From Prorocentrum cordatum (taxonomy: Eukaryota; Sar; Dinophyceae; Prorocentrales; Prorocentraceae), in assembly GCA_963575745.1 (NCBI GenBank), contig CAUYUJ010001325.1, positions 35,001 to 99,000 on the forward strand: a DNA stretch of 64,000 bases, read 5' to 3'. The notes under the pieces were generated by a model. The model was not told the DNA's origin, did no database searches, and was given only the letters and a program-made list of their open reading frames with translations. Below, piece by piece: positions 18,601 through 30,460 of the stretch. The first letter of the stretch is position 1. Each line of letters starts with the position of its first letter. The position numbers were made by a program, and so were the translations under genes.

Positions 18601-20800
18601 AATTCATGCGCAACGAATGCGCCCATGCTGCGCGATTGCTGCCCGCTCATGGGTTTGCGGGCTGGAAGCCCCTGGGCTACATGCCCCTCGCGAGCGTGTC
18701 TGAGGCGATCTCTAAGTCGATCATGCAGTTCAGACATTCTGCGCCGTGCTTACAGGCGGCGATGTGAGCTTGCGTGTATTGGAAGCAATTGCAAGGAGTC
18801 AGCATTCGTCCAAATGTCGAAGAGGTGCTGGCCCCTGCGGCAATATATGCCCTGGCAAGCAGAGTGGCGCCTTTTCACGGTATATTCAACAAGCGAGATG
18901 CCGCGCCAGCGCGGGAAAGGCCATCGACCGCGCCACTCATTGCAGGCGCCCCCCCGCGAGCTTAGCCCAGAGCCCAGCCGTTGGCCCTCCCTTTAGATGC
19001 GCGGGTCCAGTAGCCGCCATGCTGGAGGAGGAGGAGGAGGAGGAGGAGGGGGAAGAGGAAGAGGACAAGAGGGAGGGGACGACGGGTGAGGAGGAGACGA
19101 TGGGGAGGAGACGATGGGGAGGAGGAGACGATTGGGAGGAGACGACGGGGGGAGAAGAGGGCCATCTTCGCCTTAGATGCGGAAGTCCAAGATGCCATCT
19201 TCGCTTCGTGCCCTCTCCTCTCCGTGCTCATGCAGCTGCCCCCCTACATCAGCCAATTCCGTGGTCCAAGAGCTCGCCGCCCCGCGGCTGCATGGCATGG
19301 GCGCCGCGGCGGCCGCCGTCCGGCGACTCCCCGAAGCGGCTCCGACTTTCCAGCGGATGAGGCTTCTGGGCGGGGTCGCGGGAGCTGGCCTCGCGGGGGC
19401 TGCGGAGCTTGCCTGCGCCTCGCCGGCCGCGTTTTGGTCCATTCACTGCAATGAATGGTCAATGAGGAAGTGTGTTCGTGACGCTGTGCTTTGAGCTTCC
19501 TCGCGGCGCAAGCGTACAGCGTCGGGGCCACGCTTTCGCGCCCCGGCGCATCTTTCATTCGCGCGCGGCGCGCGCGGGAGACGCCTAGACGCGCGCCTTG
19601 TTCGGTTGCAGCCAGGGCGACGTTGGCATTGGCGCCCAGTTGGTCGGGGCGGGCACCCCCTGAGCCATGGCCGAGCACCTGCGTTCCGTCGCGTGGCGCT
19701 TTTTTCGCCTACGAGTGCGGTCGTGCTGGATTTTCTCGGCGGGGTGCGAGTGGCCCGGGCCGTAACTTTTGATATGCGCGTTTCGCTGGTTCTTTTGCCT
19801 GCGTCATTTTGCATGCCATCAGGATCATCGGGGCGCGAAGGGGCCCCGCTGCATGCGCGCCGCGCGGGGCCCCGTGGAATCGCGCTGCGAGGTGACGCAG
19901 CGCGACGACGAGGGTCGCGCGTCGGTCCGCGCGCGCTCGAGCAAAGGATTTCACGCAGTTTACGTTTCACCGCTTGGCCTCACTCAGTGCAGCGAAGAAG
20001 TTTGTTTGGAAGTGGCAGCCATGATGAACGGGGCTCATTCAGACCAGATCCAACATGATACTGCAAGGCTGGAGTTTGGTTGAGCCATGTCTGATGTGGT
20101 GCTCGTGGCCATGGAGGTGGCCTCGTGCAGAATGACGGAGCTGGGCGGGGTAACCTTCGGAAACTTGTAGCGCATTTATTCTCTAAATTGGCTGAGCCAG
20201 GTTTGCGCTGGGCTCGGGGAAAGGAGAAGCGACGCCACCGCCACCACCAGGGGGCCACCTCTTGCGAGGGAGTCCACGATGTCCCCCCGAGCAAGGAGCA
20301 AGGGAATGTTTCCAGCGGGGGGATGTCTCCAGCGAGAGGGGGGGCATTTCACCGCCAAGGGGACCTCCCCTGGCTCTTCGCGCTCGTGGACCCTGGTGCT
20401 GGTGACGTATCTTCTCCTTGTTCCTCGCTACGCGGGGGCTGCTGTGCAAAACTGGGTTCGCGAACGGAGGTTCGCTGTGGCTGCACTGCTTGGTGACATG
20501 AGCTGGGCGGTGGGGCCCCTCCCGCCCAGCTTGGGCGCAGGTAGTTGCGATGACAAGACTGTGATGATCCTACCTACCGACCCCAGCCATGCACCGAGCG
20601 CAGCATGTGCTCCTAGGAGCCTGGCTAATCCATGTCCGAAGTCGGCGGTCGTTGGCCGTTGACCGGCGGCTTAGCCCCCCCCCAGGAAGCCCGCCCGGCG
20701 CGGCCTGCGGCGCCGTGCCGCACTGCGCCGGTGGGGGCCTCCACGACGCCTACGGGCAGCCCGCCGGGCGCGCCGCGCGGGCGGTCGCCACGGCGACGGT
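18601..20800. other. No gene recognised; possible unassigned exons
   Basis: Frames at 18774-18965 (YWKQLQGVSIRPNVEEVLAP at its start) and 20279-20662 (with a hydrophobic WTLVLVTYLLLVPRYAGAAV) look less compositional than most, but match no family I know. A GGA/GGAGGAG patch lies at 19020-19160. Exons of an unrecognised gene cannot be excluded. Confidence 0.4.
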
Positions 20801-20804
20801 GGCG

Positions 20805-20925
20805 ACGAGGGCGCCGACGCCGACGCCGACGACGACGACGACGCCGACGCCGACGACGACGACACGACCACGACCACGACCACGACCGCGACCACGACCG
20901 CGACCACGACCACGTCAGGGGCTTC
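20805..20925 (+). repeat. GACGCC / GACCAC hexamer repeat
   Basis: Hexamers change from CGACGC through GACGAC to GACCAC across the tract, coding Arg-Arg, Asp-His or Val/Ser runs depending on frame. Confidence 0.85.
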
Positions 20926-21464
20926 CATTTTGTAAGCCGAGGTTTTTTCGTCAGGTTTCGGGCCTTGGGATCCTCACATATCGAGCCAGTGCGAGACATG
21001 GCGCGGAAAGATGGGCTGCAAGGTCCGGGTCGCCATTGCGCGTCGGTCGTTGAACGTAGGTTGTTCTGGATCCTCAAATCCCACTCTGATTCTGGTGTTT
21101 TCCCTGCTCCACGAACCCATGGGCGCAGCTCGGAGCCTTGCGAGGATGTGCCCCGGGGGGAAGGGCCCTCGCGCCGATGTTGAGTGGCCTCCTTTGGTCG
21201 GGCGGCGGCGGCGATGGGCGGCGATGGGCGCCGACGGCGCCCGCTCCCCGTCCTTTCGCCCCCTCCGTGCGCGCGTGGAGGCAGGGGAGCGCCGTGCTTC
21301 TGTTGCTGAGGCCAGACGCCGTCTGCACGTAGGGACTTGTACTTCCGGTGTGTTGGGCCGGTGTGTGTTGGGCGATGTGCTGGCAGGGCGGCCCCCACCC
21401 GTCCGTCGCCGCCCCGTTGCATCCCCGCCCCACCCCTTGCACCCCCCTCGTTCGCATCGCAAGG

Positions 21465-21640
21465 CTCACCTTGCATGGCTTTGCACGGCATTGCATTGGA
21501 TTGCATCGCATGACATTGCGTTGCATTGCTTTGCGTTGCTTTGCATTGCTTTGTGCTGCTTTGCGCTGCTTTGCATTGCTCTGCAACGCATGATATTCGT
21601 GTGCATTGATTTGCGTCACGCAGATTGCATTGCGTGGATC
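21465..21640 (+). repeat. TTGCATTGCTTTGC short tandem repeat
   Basis: Imperfect repeats of GCATTGCTTT and GCATTGCAT type, 5-12 bp. The region on either side to about 21840 has no recognisable gene. Confidence 0.8.
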
Positions 21641-21839
21641 GCACTACCTAGACTGCACCACATTGATTGCACCACCTAGGTCCTTGCACCGCACACGTTG
21701 CAAGACATCACGGTTTGAGGTCCACGCTGGTTCTAGACTGCACCGCATCCAGTCGCGTGCTGCAAGTCCGGCCACCGTGCCATTCCAGCATTATGATGCA
21801 TGTGACACTGTTCGGCCTCACTTCTTGAGGAGCTCTCGT

Positions 21840-22375
21840 GGAGCTCACCTGGGCCATATTTTAGCTGTCTTGGGCTCTTGTGGGGCAGTCTCGGCGGCCC
21901 GTCGGGACCCTATGAGGCCGTCTTGAGGCCGGACTGGGCCACCTTGTGGCTCCTTTGGGTCTAGCTAAGGGGGTCTCTGGGGGCCGTCGCGGGGTCGTTC
22001 TGGAGTCGTCCTGTCCGTCGAGGGGCCCTCTGTGGTCGCATCAGATCCCTCTGGAGGCCCCCTTGGGCTGGCTCTGTGCCCTCTCGGGGCCGTCTTGAGG
22101 CTGGCCGGGGGCACCCCTGGAGGCCGCGGGGGCCGTCCCGCGGAAGCCCACGACGGCGACAGTGCGGAAGTCCCTCGAGAGTCTCGGGGAACTCCGCCTC
22201 TTGGCAGTCCCTGGGGCCTCTTGAAGCGTCTTGTGTGCCTCGAAGGTTCTCCTCTTGTGGCCGTCTTCTGGAGGTCTCTCAGGGGCCTTTTCGGGGCCTC
22301 CACGGCACCTCTGGGCCGTCTTGGGGCACCCATGGGGGCCTCGGGGGCCATCTTGGGGCCACTCTCGAGGAGATC
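21840..22375 (+). repeat. Degenerate CTTGGGGCC-type minisatellite
   Basis: Same low-complexity family as 11220-11735 (GGGGCCGTCTTGAGG variants). Confidence 0.7.
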
Positions 22376-24758
22376 GACCGGTGTCAGCCACGCTCGCAGG
22401 ACGGTGTGTCCAGTTTCGCGCGCGCGAGTGCGGACAACCGCTCGCCGTTCCGCCCCTCGTCATCCACCCCTGCGCGTCGTATGTCATGGCGTGTTGGTTA
22501 TCGTTAATGTTGGCTGGTTGGGCCGTTCTGTACCTTCCAGCTCGTTCACTGGCACGGGGGCGATACGTTTTCCCTTGAATTCGTATCTCGTGTTTTTTGG
22601 TCGTTTCGTCTCTCCCTCTTCCCCTCTTCTTTCCTCGTCCTCGTCATCTCCCCGAATGTGGTGACGTTTATTCGGCTGGCCTCTATAGAACACTGCTGCT
22701 TCGCGGGAGCTGCAACGGCTCGTCGATAGGTGCGGTGTTGGCCATATTGTGAGGCAGCGGATTGTTCGGTGGGAACAATATTGAATGAGATCTATTCGAG
22801 CAGGGGCGTTCCTTGACTAGCGTTGCCCCTCAGGAGGCCAACGTGTTTTGTCCAAACCTTAGTAACATTAATGTGACTTGCTCGCCGAGGCCATCTTGGG
22901 CGCTCCAACCCCTCGCGGAAGGCAGGGGGAGGGGTAAACCCTTCCCCGAAGGGGACTAGGGAAGATGGAAGAGGAAATTTCCTGAAGCAACCACGCCCAG
23001 AGGGCTGGTGGGATTACAGTCGGAGGAGGAGGAGGAGGAGGAGGAGGAGGAGGAGGGAAGGAGGAGGAGGAGGATGATGAGAAGAAGGAGGAGGAGAATG
23101 AGGAGGAGGAAAAGCTACCCTTACCGCTACCCTTGCCGCGTTCTCGCTTTTGGGGGCCTCCTGGGAGGCTCTCATGCCATGGTTGGATTCGCCTCGAAAT
23201 TCTTGTCAGAACGCACCCTGGGAGAGGTCCGGGGAGCAGCGGTAGCGGTACATAGTGGTTTCCCCGTGCAGAAGCATTGCCAGACAGCGCTAGGCATTTT
23301 TCCACGTTTCAACTTGCTAGGGGCACGGTGTCGCATCCATGTCAACGGGTGAAGGGATTCATACTTTGCGCGATTAACCACACGAGGCGAGGGGAGGGAG
23401 GATAGCGGATCAGGAGGAGACAGATGAAGATGATGAGTGTTGCCGTCCATGTTCGTCTTCGTCCTCGGCCATTCGCGGTCCTTCGCCGGTCGGTGCTATT
23501 CGGCGATGGTCGTTCGTCGTCGTGGTCGGTCGTTGATCGCCCGTCGTCGGTCGTCATCGAACGCCGTCGTCGGTCTTCGGTGCTCAAAGGCGGTGGAGAA
23601 CGTGGTGATGGTCGTCGTTTTCGTCGCCGTCGTCCTCATCGGTCGGTGCTCGCCGTCCGTCGTTGGGTTCCTCGCGGTGGTCTTCACGGGCGCCGACGCC
23701 TACCACGACGGTGTGCGCAGATGACGGCCGGTTCCGACGACGGCGCCTCCTCCAGCCGGCGACTGCGAGGACGATGAGAGCCGACGACGTCGCCGGCCAC
23801 CGGCGACGGCGAATGCGGCGGCACTCCTCCGTCTCCGCCTCTTCCTTCTCCTACTCCCCGTCTTCCCCCCCTGTCCGTAGAGACTGCAATCATGAATGAT
23901 GGTTAATGGTAATGGTGATGGTGGTGGTGATTACGACGACGAGGAGGAGGAGGAGGAGGAGTTGAAGGATGAGGCGCTCAACGTCGTTGCCGCCGTCGTC
24001 GTCGCCGTCGCCATCGTCGTCGCAGCTATCATCGTTTTTCGTCGGTCGTCGGACGTCGGCGTGTGTCGTCGTCGGTCGTCGGCGGTGCCTCGTCGTTCTC
24101 AGCGCTCGGCGTCGGTCGTTTGAGGGGGTCGTCGGTCTTTCGTCGGAGCTCGGCGGCGGCGGCGGCGGTAGATGTGGTGTTTGTTGTCGGTTGTCGGCCT
24201 TCGCCCACTGTAGTCGCTTGCGCAGCCGTCGTTGTCGGCGTCTGTCGGCGGTCGTGTTGTTTTCGGCGCGGTAGGTTGCTCCCTTCGGCAAAGCAGCGGG
24301 AGGAAGGATGAGGAGGAGCCCCCCCCGTCGTCGGGCGTTGGTCATCCAACTCGTCGTCGTCTCACGACGGCGCTCGTCGCCGCTCGCCCAACCGCCGTCT
24401 TTCGCCAACCACCGTCTTTCGCCAACCGCCGTCTTTCGTCAATAGTCGTCGTTTGTCAATCGTCATCGTTGTCTTCGTCGTTGTTGTTCGCGAGTAGTGG
24501 GGATGGAGCGGCCCGTGCCTAATGCCAGGGCAACGCAACAACGACGAAGGAAGAGGTCTTTGATGAGAAGCGGAGGAGGATGACACGATTGCAATGATGA
24601 TGAAGATGATGACGACGAGACGGTGATTATGATACTACATACTTTACCTCATGTGTCCATCGCCCCCTCACCCGAGTGCTGCCGCGCCCTTTGCAGCATC
24701 GTTTGTGTCTGTAACCCTTTCGCTCACATTTTTTCCCGGACCAGGCTCCGAGCAGTGC
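22376..24758. other. No gene; simple repeats
   Basis: A GGA run lies at 23018-23112. 23430-24500 is dominated by CGTCGT/GTCGGTCGTC low-complexity DNA with Arg/Ser/Val frames. 22380-23010 and 23120-23400 look non-repetitive, but no protein family was recognised. Confidence 0.5.
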
Positions 24759-25067
24759 ATGGCAGGGCTGCTGCCGGGGGCCCTGGCTGGGCTGGCGAGC
24801 CTCATCTGGCTCTCGCGCTGCCCGTCTGTGCCTGCCTGCCCACCTTGCCCCCAGTGCCCAGCGTGCCCTGGGGCCCCAGCCAACCCGCCCTCGCCACTGG
24901 CCGCAGGCGGGCTCGGGGTGTGGGGGTGGGTGCTCGTCGCGGGTTGTTTCTTCGTGACCGGACTTGCCCTGGGCACGTGGCTGACGCCGACGAGACTCGT
25001 GGTCCAGACTGAGCCGAGAGATGGAGCTCAGCCAACGGCTGAGAACTTGGGCGCTCGTGCTGTATAA
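24759..25067 (+). CDS. Small Cys/Pro-rich membrane protein (copy 2)
   Basis: 102 aa. An N-terminal hydrophobic helix (LLPGALAGLASLIWL) leads to RCPSVPACPPCPQCPACPG, then a second hydrophobic segment (WGWVLVAGCFFVTGLALGTWL) and a polar tail. It has the same order and the same +1 overlap with ORF1 as the protein at 1602-2084. It is still open despite decay elsewhere in the element. Confidence 0.65.
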   Translation: MAGLLPGALAGLASLIWLSRCPSVPACPPCPQCPACPGAPANPPSPLAAGGLGVWGWVLVAGCFFVTGLALGTWLTPTRLVVQTEPRDGAQPTAENLGARAV

Positions 25068-26170
25068 CGACGCGGCCCCACCTCGATTATGGCACCAACG
25101 CCGGGTGTTGGGAGTCGTGGTGTCGTCGGAGAGTAATGTGCTGGTGTGTACTCCCGACGACGTGTATAGTGAAGAGCTGCTGGACCTTGACAACCAGCAG
25201 CATGTGACGGCCGTGCGGTTCTCCGACCGCCGCTGGCCCCCTCCAGGCGGAGTCCCGCGGGCGGAGTGCTATCGCTTTCGGGCGGACCTGGGGGCGGCGG
25301 ACCTGGCGGCCCGCGAGGCCGAGGCCGTGGTTCCTGCGAACGAGATCTACGTCGCGCAGGAGAGGGCCAACGGCCGCCCTGCGGTGCCGCCCCCAGGAGG
25401 AGCCCTGAAGCTGCTGGCGGAGATCCTGGCCGAAGGCGCTGCCGCCCCTGCGTAACCACCGCCTGCGAGGGAGGCCGAGGAGTTAGGCGCTGCTGCCCCG
25501 CTGGGGGCCGACGCTCGCATCCTGGACCTCCAGATGATCGAGGTTCCCAAGGGCTCCCCCGCCGCACGCCGCAGGCGACCGTGGCGGGACGTGGCCATGA
25601 TGTTTTCGATCGTGCAGTTCAGCGACTGGCCGATCCTGGGCCCACGCACCGTGGCATGGTGTGTGGCGTACATCAACCGACGTGGAGCCGGCCCGTCGGA
25701 TCATCATCAGTTCTTCAAGCAGGTGCACGGTCTCACGAAGACCGACTGGGGCGCGGACGCCCACGGAGTGATCTTGAGGATGCTAGAGGAGGCGGGCTGC
25801 TACGACGGGCTCGACGCGACGAACGCTGCTGCCCTCGAGGTCGCGATGCGCCGCGCCCAGCTCGGAGTGCGTTTATGCCCAGGATGCCGCGGGCAACGGC
25901 AAGGGCAAGAGCAAACAGGGTAAGCAGAGCAAGGGCGGGGGGCTCCAGGATCGGATCGGGCTGGTGGGTGAGGCCTCCGTTTTCCCGGGCGCCCACCGCG
26001 ACACGGGCGAGGCGATGATCGCCCCCGACCTCCTCGACTATGTGGCGACGGAGGTGGAGAGGGATGCATCGGTGATGAAGCAGGTGAGAAAGGCGCGGGA
26101 GGAGCGCCGCGTGCTCGCCTCGCACCAGCAGCCAGGCCGGGCCTCGAAGGGCCAACAGGAACAGGGGTGA
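25021..26170 (+). pseudogene. Gag-like ORF1 of copy 2
   Basis: Starts at the ATG at 25021. The N-terminal domain keeps LWHQRRVLG and VCTPDDVYSEELLDL. An in-frame TAA at 25453 interrupts it, then the same frame continues to TVAWCVAYINRR, SDHHQFFKQ and LDATNAAALEVAMRR. A frame change near 25860 leads to the C-terminal APDLLDYVATEVERDASVM, matching LPALLEHVKLQVEKDAAIM in copy 1. It ends CAG GGG TGA, as in copy 1. Role inferred as structural protein of the element. Confidence 0.7.
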
Positions 26171-27530
26171 TGCGGGCAGGCCAGGCGGCGGACGACTCCG
26201 ACCGCCGTCCGGCACCTTTCAGGAGTTTTTGGAGGCGCGCCCGCGGCGATGGCCGCACGCGCGACATTCTGCCCGTCCCTCTCGAGGCCCTTGCTGCGGA
26301 GAAGGATGCTAATTCGGTGCCACTTAGTCGTTCAGTGCTTCGGCGAGTTCAGCGTCGTGCCCACTTGCGGTCCGGGGCGGCGGAGACCATCGCTGCCCTC
26401 AACCACTTCTATTGCGGCGTCTCCGAGCCGAGAGAAGATCGTGCTCCCCGTCTGGCGGCCGCCCAGGCCGAGAGCGTATTTTGGGCCCGCGTGGCCTGGT
26501 CGCAGGTCGGCCCGCCGCCGCCCGACGTGGAGCCCTCGGGGGCCATGGGTGAGCTCCGAGGTTCGCGGCGATTTCGTCGCCCCGTTCGACGTGCGCAACC
26601 TCGCACTCCCGCCCGTCGGTTTCGAGCCCGTTGACTTGGAGTGGGCTGGGGGCGCGGTTGGCAGATTCATCGTCGACCGTCTGAGAGAGAAGCTCTTGCG
26701 AAGAGAGCAAGCATAGATCAATGAGGAGGAGGCGGGCGGCAGTCGCCCGCGTAGGGGCCCCGCGCTTCGCCAGCGGCCGCGCGTCTACGCCGCCTTCTTC
26801 CGGCGGGCCGAGGCGGCGGGGCTCGTCGAGCGCCGACGCTCGGCGGGGGCGGAGGCGGGCGCGTTCTTGGTCTGGAAGAAGTCGCGGAGGCAAAGAGCGA
26901 CTATAGATGCTAGGGTCGCGAACTGCGTGTTCGACCAGCCCGACTCCGTGGAGCTCGCCGCGGGGCAGGCCTTCAGCGCGGCGCGCGCCGACGAGGGGCC
27001 GCCCATCATCGTCGGGGGGGGGGGGGGGGGGGGGGCGCCCAGGTCGCCTTCTACGCGATGCTGCTTCCCCGCGACCTCCGCGCGCACTTCGACCTTGCCC
27101 CGGCGCGAGCTGGCACGGTGAACGTGACCTGCGTCAACGGCGAAGCCGTGTGCGCGCAGGATCGCATCGCGCCCGTGCTGAGGGTGCTGCCGATGGGCTG
27201 GAAGCGGGCCCTCTGGGCGTGCCAGGCGCTGCGCGAGGCCGTCTTCGACCTTCTCGACGAAGATGGGAGATGACGATCGGCTTCGGGACTCCGCGCCCCC
27301 GCCCACGCTCGCCCCAGGCCTGCGCGCGATGCGCGGACAGCTTCATCGCGCTGAGCCAGGGCGCGGAGGGGGTGAAGGACCGCGTCCTGTCCGCCACCCA
27401 GGCGCTGCAGGATGCCGGGCTGCCCGCGCACCCTCCGAGCTGGGGCGCGGGGGGCGAGGCGCTGGGCCGGCGCTTCTCCGAGCTCGAGGCCGCCGTGGAG
27501 GTGCCCCCATCGGTCCGCCTGGCGCCCCCG
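26170..27530 (+). pseudogene. Reverse transcriptase of copy 2
   Basis: The ATG at 26170-26172 overlaps the ORF1 stop (TGATG). The N-terminal region has RDILPVPLEAL, like RDIFPLPYLAW in copy 1. A stop follows at about 26714. Fingers read FLVWKKSRRQRATIDARVAN (about 26860-26920). The motif A region is lost: a run of about 18 G (27017-27034) replaces the Asp-bearing segment, after which FYAMLLPRDLRAHF resumes. Motif B region LRVLPMGWKRALWAC (about 27178-27222) is intact. Motif C reads CADSFIAL (Ser at the second Asp). There are further frame changes. Not functional. Confidence 0.75.
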
Positions 27531-28330
27531 ACTGGGCACGTTGGCCCTCGCCGACAGCAGTTTCGTCAGCGGTCGGGAGATGTCGAGCGTGATCGGCCAC
27601 TGCACTTTTCGAGCCCTGGTTCGCAAGGAGCTCCTCAGCGCCCTCTCGGCGAACTACGCGCGCGTCGAAGCTTTCGGGGAGAGGCCGGGCCACCTCTGGG
27701 ACAGCGCGCGGCACGAGCTGCGCCTGGCAGCCGCGCTGGTGCCATTGGCCCGGCGGCAGCTGGGGGCCTGCTGGGGCCCGCGGGCCACCGCGTTCGACGC
27801 CTCCGCGCGGGGCAGAGGCGTCGTGCAGAAGCGCGTGCCGGAGGAGTGGCTGGCGAAAGCCTCGGCGTTCAACGAGCGGCGGCGCTTCGCGCGCTCCGAG
27901 GAGGGCGCGGTCGCTGCCCGCGGAGATCTGGACGTCCCAGATCTTGGAGCTCGTCGGCGCCGTGCCCCGCCCGTTCCTCGATCTATGTGGGGACGTGTCT
28001 GGAAAAGAGTGCCATCGTCACCCTGGGATCGTCAGGGGCCCCAGGTCGTCTTGGAGGGCAGAGCGTGGGTGCGGCTTGAAACACGTATTGCGGGGTCGGA
28101 AGTCCATCGGAAAGCGCCGCGTGATGTTGTCTGCCGCCGCGTCCTTCATCCTTGCCGCCTCCAAGGGCTGCCCCTCGGCTCAAGGCATGCGCCCCGTGAT
28201 GCGGCAGTGGGCCGTGCTCTGTTTGATCGGCTCCGTGTCTGTCCACTTCCGATGGGCGCCATCCGAGGGGAACGCGGCCGACGACAGCTCCAGAGGCGGG
28301 CCGCTGTGCAGCGCTGAGGCCGCCCGCGGA
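27531..28330 (+). pseudogene. RNase H of copy 2
   Basis: The connection reads SGREMSSVIGHCTFRALVRK, matching the copy 1 GH-CTF motif. RNase H begins ATAFDASARGRGVV (first Asp kept). The later VMLSAAASFILAASKG has Ser where copy 1 has the catalytic Asp (MLDSLTC). The last block, FRWAPSEGNAADDSSRG, is kept. Frame changes occur near 27920 and 28120. Confidence 0.7.
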
Positions 28331-28639
28331 CCTGCTGGGCGCGATGCTGCCGCGGCCGCTCGGCTTCGCGAAGACGGTCCTGGGCAGGGTGACGAAGCCT
28401 TTGAGCCAGACCGCCCTGCCGAAGGTGTCGCTGCTGAGCCGGCCGACCTCGCCGATCGCCAGGGCGCAGGTGTCGGCGTCGGGGCGAGTGATGCGGCGGC
28501 TGGGGCCCAGCGCGGGCCCTTCGGTTCCGCGCAGGTCGCGCCGTGGCGCGGGCGCGGGAGCGGCCCCCCGGCCACCCGGGGCGACGAGGAACCGCCCGCT
28601 GGGCCGGGGGCGCGGGTTGGCCGAGCTGGAGCCGGACGC

Positions 28640-29560
28640 GCTGGGGCTGAGGAAGAGGCGGAAGCTGGAGAGGTACGGCAGCCAGAGGACGGGCGCCGAC
28701 GCCCCGATGAGCTTCCTGGAGCGCCGCACCGCGCGGCCGCGCACAGAGGCCAACTACCGCAACCGAGTGGCCGCCCCCGAGCGCTGGGCCCGGGCGTCCA
28801 GGGCGCCGCTGGAGCCCGTGGCCGCGGTCGACGCTGCCGCGGCGGCTTGGAAGAACGAGCAGTTCTTCGAGGGCGCCGGGCTGGGGAGCGGCAGCTACCT
28901 CCTGGCGGCCCTGGGGTATCTGCGGCCTGAGCTGACTCGCGGGGCGCCCGAGCTCGTTCGGAGTCACGCTGCCAAGAGAGGATGGCGGCTGGTGGCTCCG
29001 ACCAAGTCTCGGTTGCCGATCCCGCCCCCAGGGCCCCAGTGGCTGCCCCTCGTGGCTTAACGCGCTGGCGTTCGAGGGAAAGCTGCAGATGGCGTCGGCG
29101 GCGATGGTGGCCGTCGTGTTCATTCTCAGGCCGAGGCGATGCGCATCCGAGTCCAGGACGTGGCGCCCCCGCCCCGAGAGGGCGGGACAGGTCGCAGCCG
29201 CTGGTCATTGGTCCTTCGCCCCCTCGAGCAGGGAGTGAGCTCAAAGACGGGGGCGTGCGAGGAGTCGCTGGTGCTCGACATCCCCGAGTTCGCCTGGCTG
29301 GGGAACGTGCTGGACCTCCTCAGGCGGGAGGCCTAGGGGGACTACCTGTTCGGTTTCATCTGCGCCGACTGAGTCCAGGGCTTCGCCGACGCGGGCCGAC
29401 GGCTTCGCCTCGGGCACCTGGGTCCGCCCGCGCCGTGCCAATTCAAGCGCGGGGGGGCGTCGCGCGAGGCGTTCGCCCGGTTCAGGGGCGCAGCCAGGCT
29501 CAATCAGCGCGCGCGCTGGAGCAGCGACGCGTCCGCCCGCAGGCGCGTCAGGAGGGGCAT
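28640..29560 (+). pseudogene. Tyrosine recombinase of copy 2
   Basis: The core-binding part is FLERRTARPRTEANYRNRVA (about 28706-28765), typical of YR N-terminal SAM-like domains. Unlike copy 1 it keeps an Arg-I block (VVFILRPRR, about 29110-29140) before SSKTGACEES. The Arg-His box is changed to CQFKRGGASREAF, and the nucleophile region reads SARRRVRRG, with Arg where Tyr is expected (about 29525-29557). Several stops and frame changes are present. Inactive. Confidence 0.7.
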
Positions 29561-29649
29561 GGCCAACCAGGTTCTGGCATCCCTCGGCGCAGCCGTGCGG
29601 AGGCGCGGCGCCGACTGCGAAGCCAGACTTGGTCGCCTCCTCTCGAAGC

Positions 29650-30436
29650 GATCGCCGCCGTTGCTGCCGCCAGTCGCGGCGGCGTGGCCCTGGGGGTTTT
29701 CGCGGGCTCAGGCCGCTCCCCCCGCGGCTGGCGGAGGCGCACTCGGCTGGCAGGCGCGCCCATTTACGAGATCGACATCCGCCGCCACCTGTCGCGCGAC
29801 CTCGCGGTCCGCAAGGGCCGGTGGATCATCGGAGGTCTCATCCAGCATGGCCTCGCGCGGGCTATCTGGCCAGGCGCGCCTTGCAACGCTTTTTCGCGGG
29901 CTTGAGAGTTGGGCCCGCCTGGGCCACCGCCCTTGCGGTCCGCCGAGTTCCGGGCAGGGCTCCCCAACCTGAAGCCGCACGACCAGCAGAAGCTGGAAGT
30001 GGGAAGCGCACTGGCCGCCTTCGCCGCCCGCCTGATGGCGGAGCGTCGGCGGGGGAATGCCCCGGTCGCGCTCGAGAATCCTTGGGCAAGTCGGCTTTTC
30101 CAGCAAACCTGTTTCCTGGAGCTCCCACAGACCGAGCTGCGCACAGCCGTCACTGACTACTGCCAGGACGGCACGCGCTGGAGAAAGCGGACGCAGCTCT
30201 GGGGCTATAATATCGACTTGAGCTGTGTAGGGCGTCTGTGCTCTGGCCGTGGTATATGGCCCCGTACCCAGCAGCCACGCGTGACTTTGCACGGAAAGCA
30301 GGTCGGGACTTTCGTCGCTGCAGCCGCCGAGCCATGCCCCCGGCCGCCGTGCAACCGTCTCGCCCAGGTTTTCACCGACGCCCTTGTTGCCAGAACTTAT
30401 CCCAGTGCGACCCTACCTAGGAAGTGGAGCCCCTAG
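29650..30436 (+). pseudogene. C5-cytosine methyltransferase-like domain of copy 2
   Basis: Motif I-like VALGVFAGSGRSPRGW, motif IV-like IWPGAPCNAFSRA, then an in-frame TGA at 29903-29905. The same frame continues GPPPLRSAEF (copy 1: PPPLRSNDL), APVALENPWASRLF (ENP, as in copy 1), TDYCQDGTRWRKRTQLWG and EPCPRPPCNRLAQVFTDAL. Apart from the one stop it is open across about 260 codons, which is better preserved than the rest of copy 2. The same methyltransferase family sits in the same place in copy 1. Confidence 0.7.
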
Positions 30437-30460
30437 GAAAGCAGCAGTAGCAGTAACAGT

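Larger units (their letters stand above)
24759..30436 (+). mobile_element. Decayed YR retrotransposon of the same type (copy 2)
   Basis: All modules of copy 1 can be followed in order, at clear but distant similarity: membrane ORF, ORF1, RT, RNase H, recombinase, methyltransferase. Stops, frame changes, a poly-G tract in the RT active-site region and lost recombinase residues mark it as a pseudogene. No split direct repeats were found at its ends. 3' of it lies an AGCTAA array. Confidence 0.85.
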
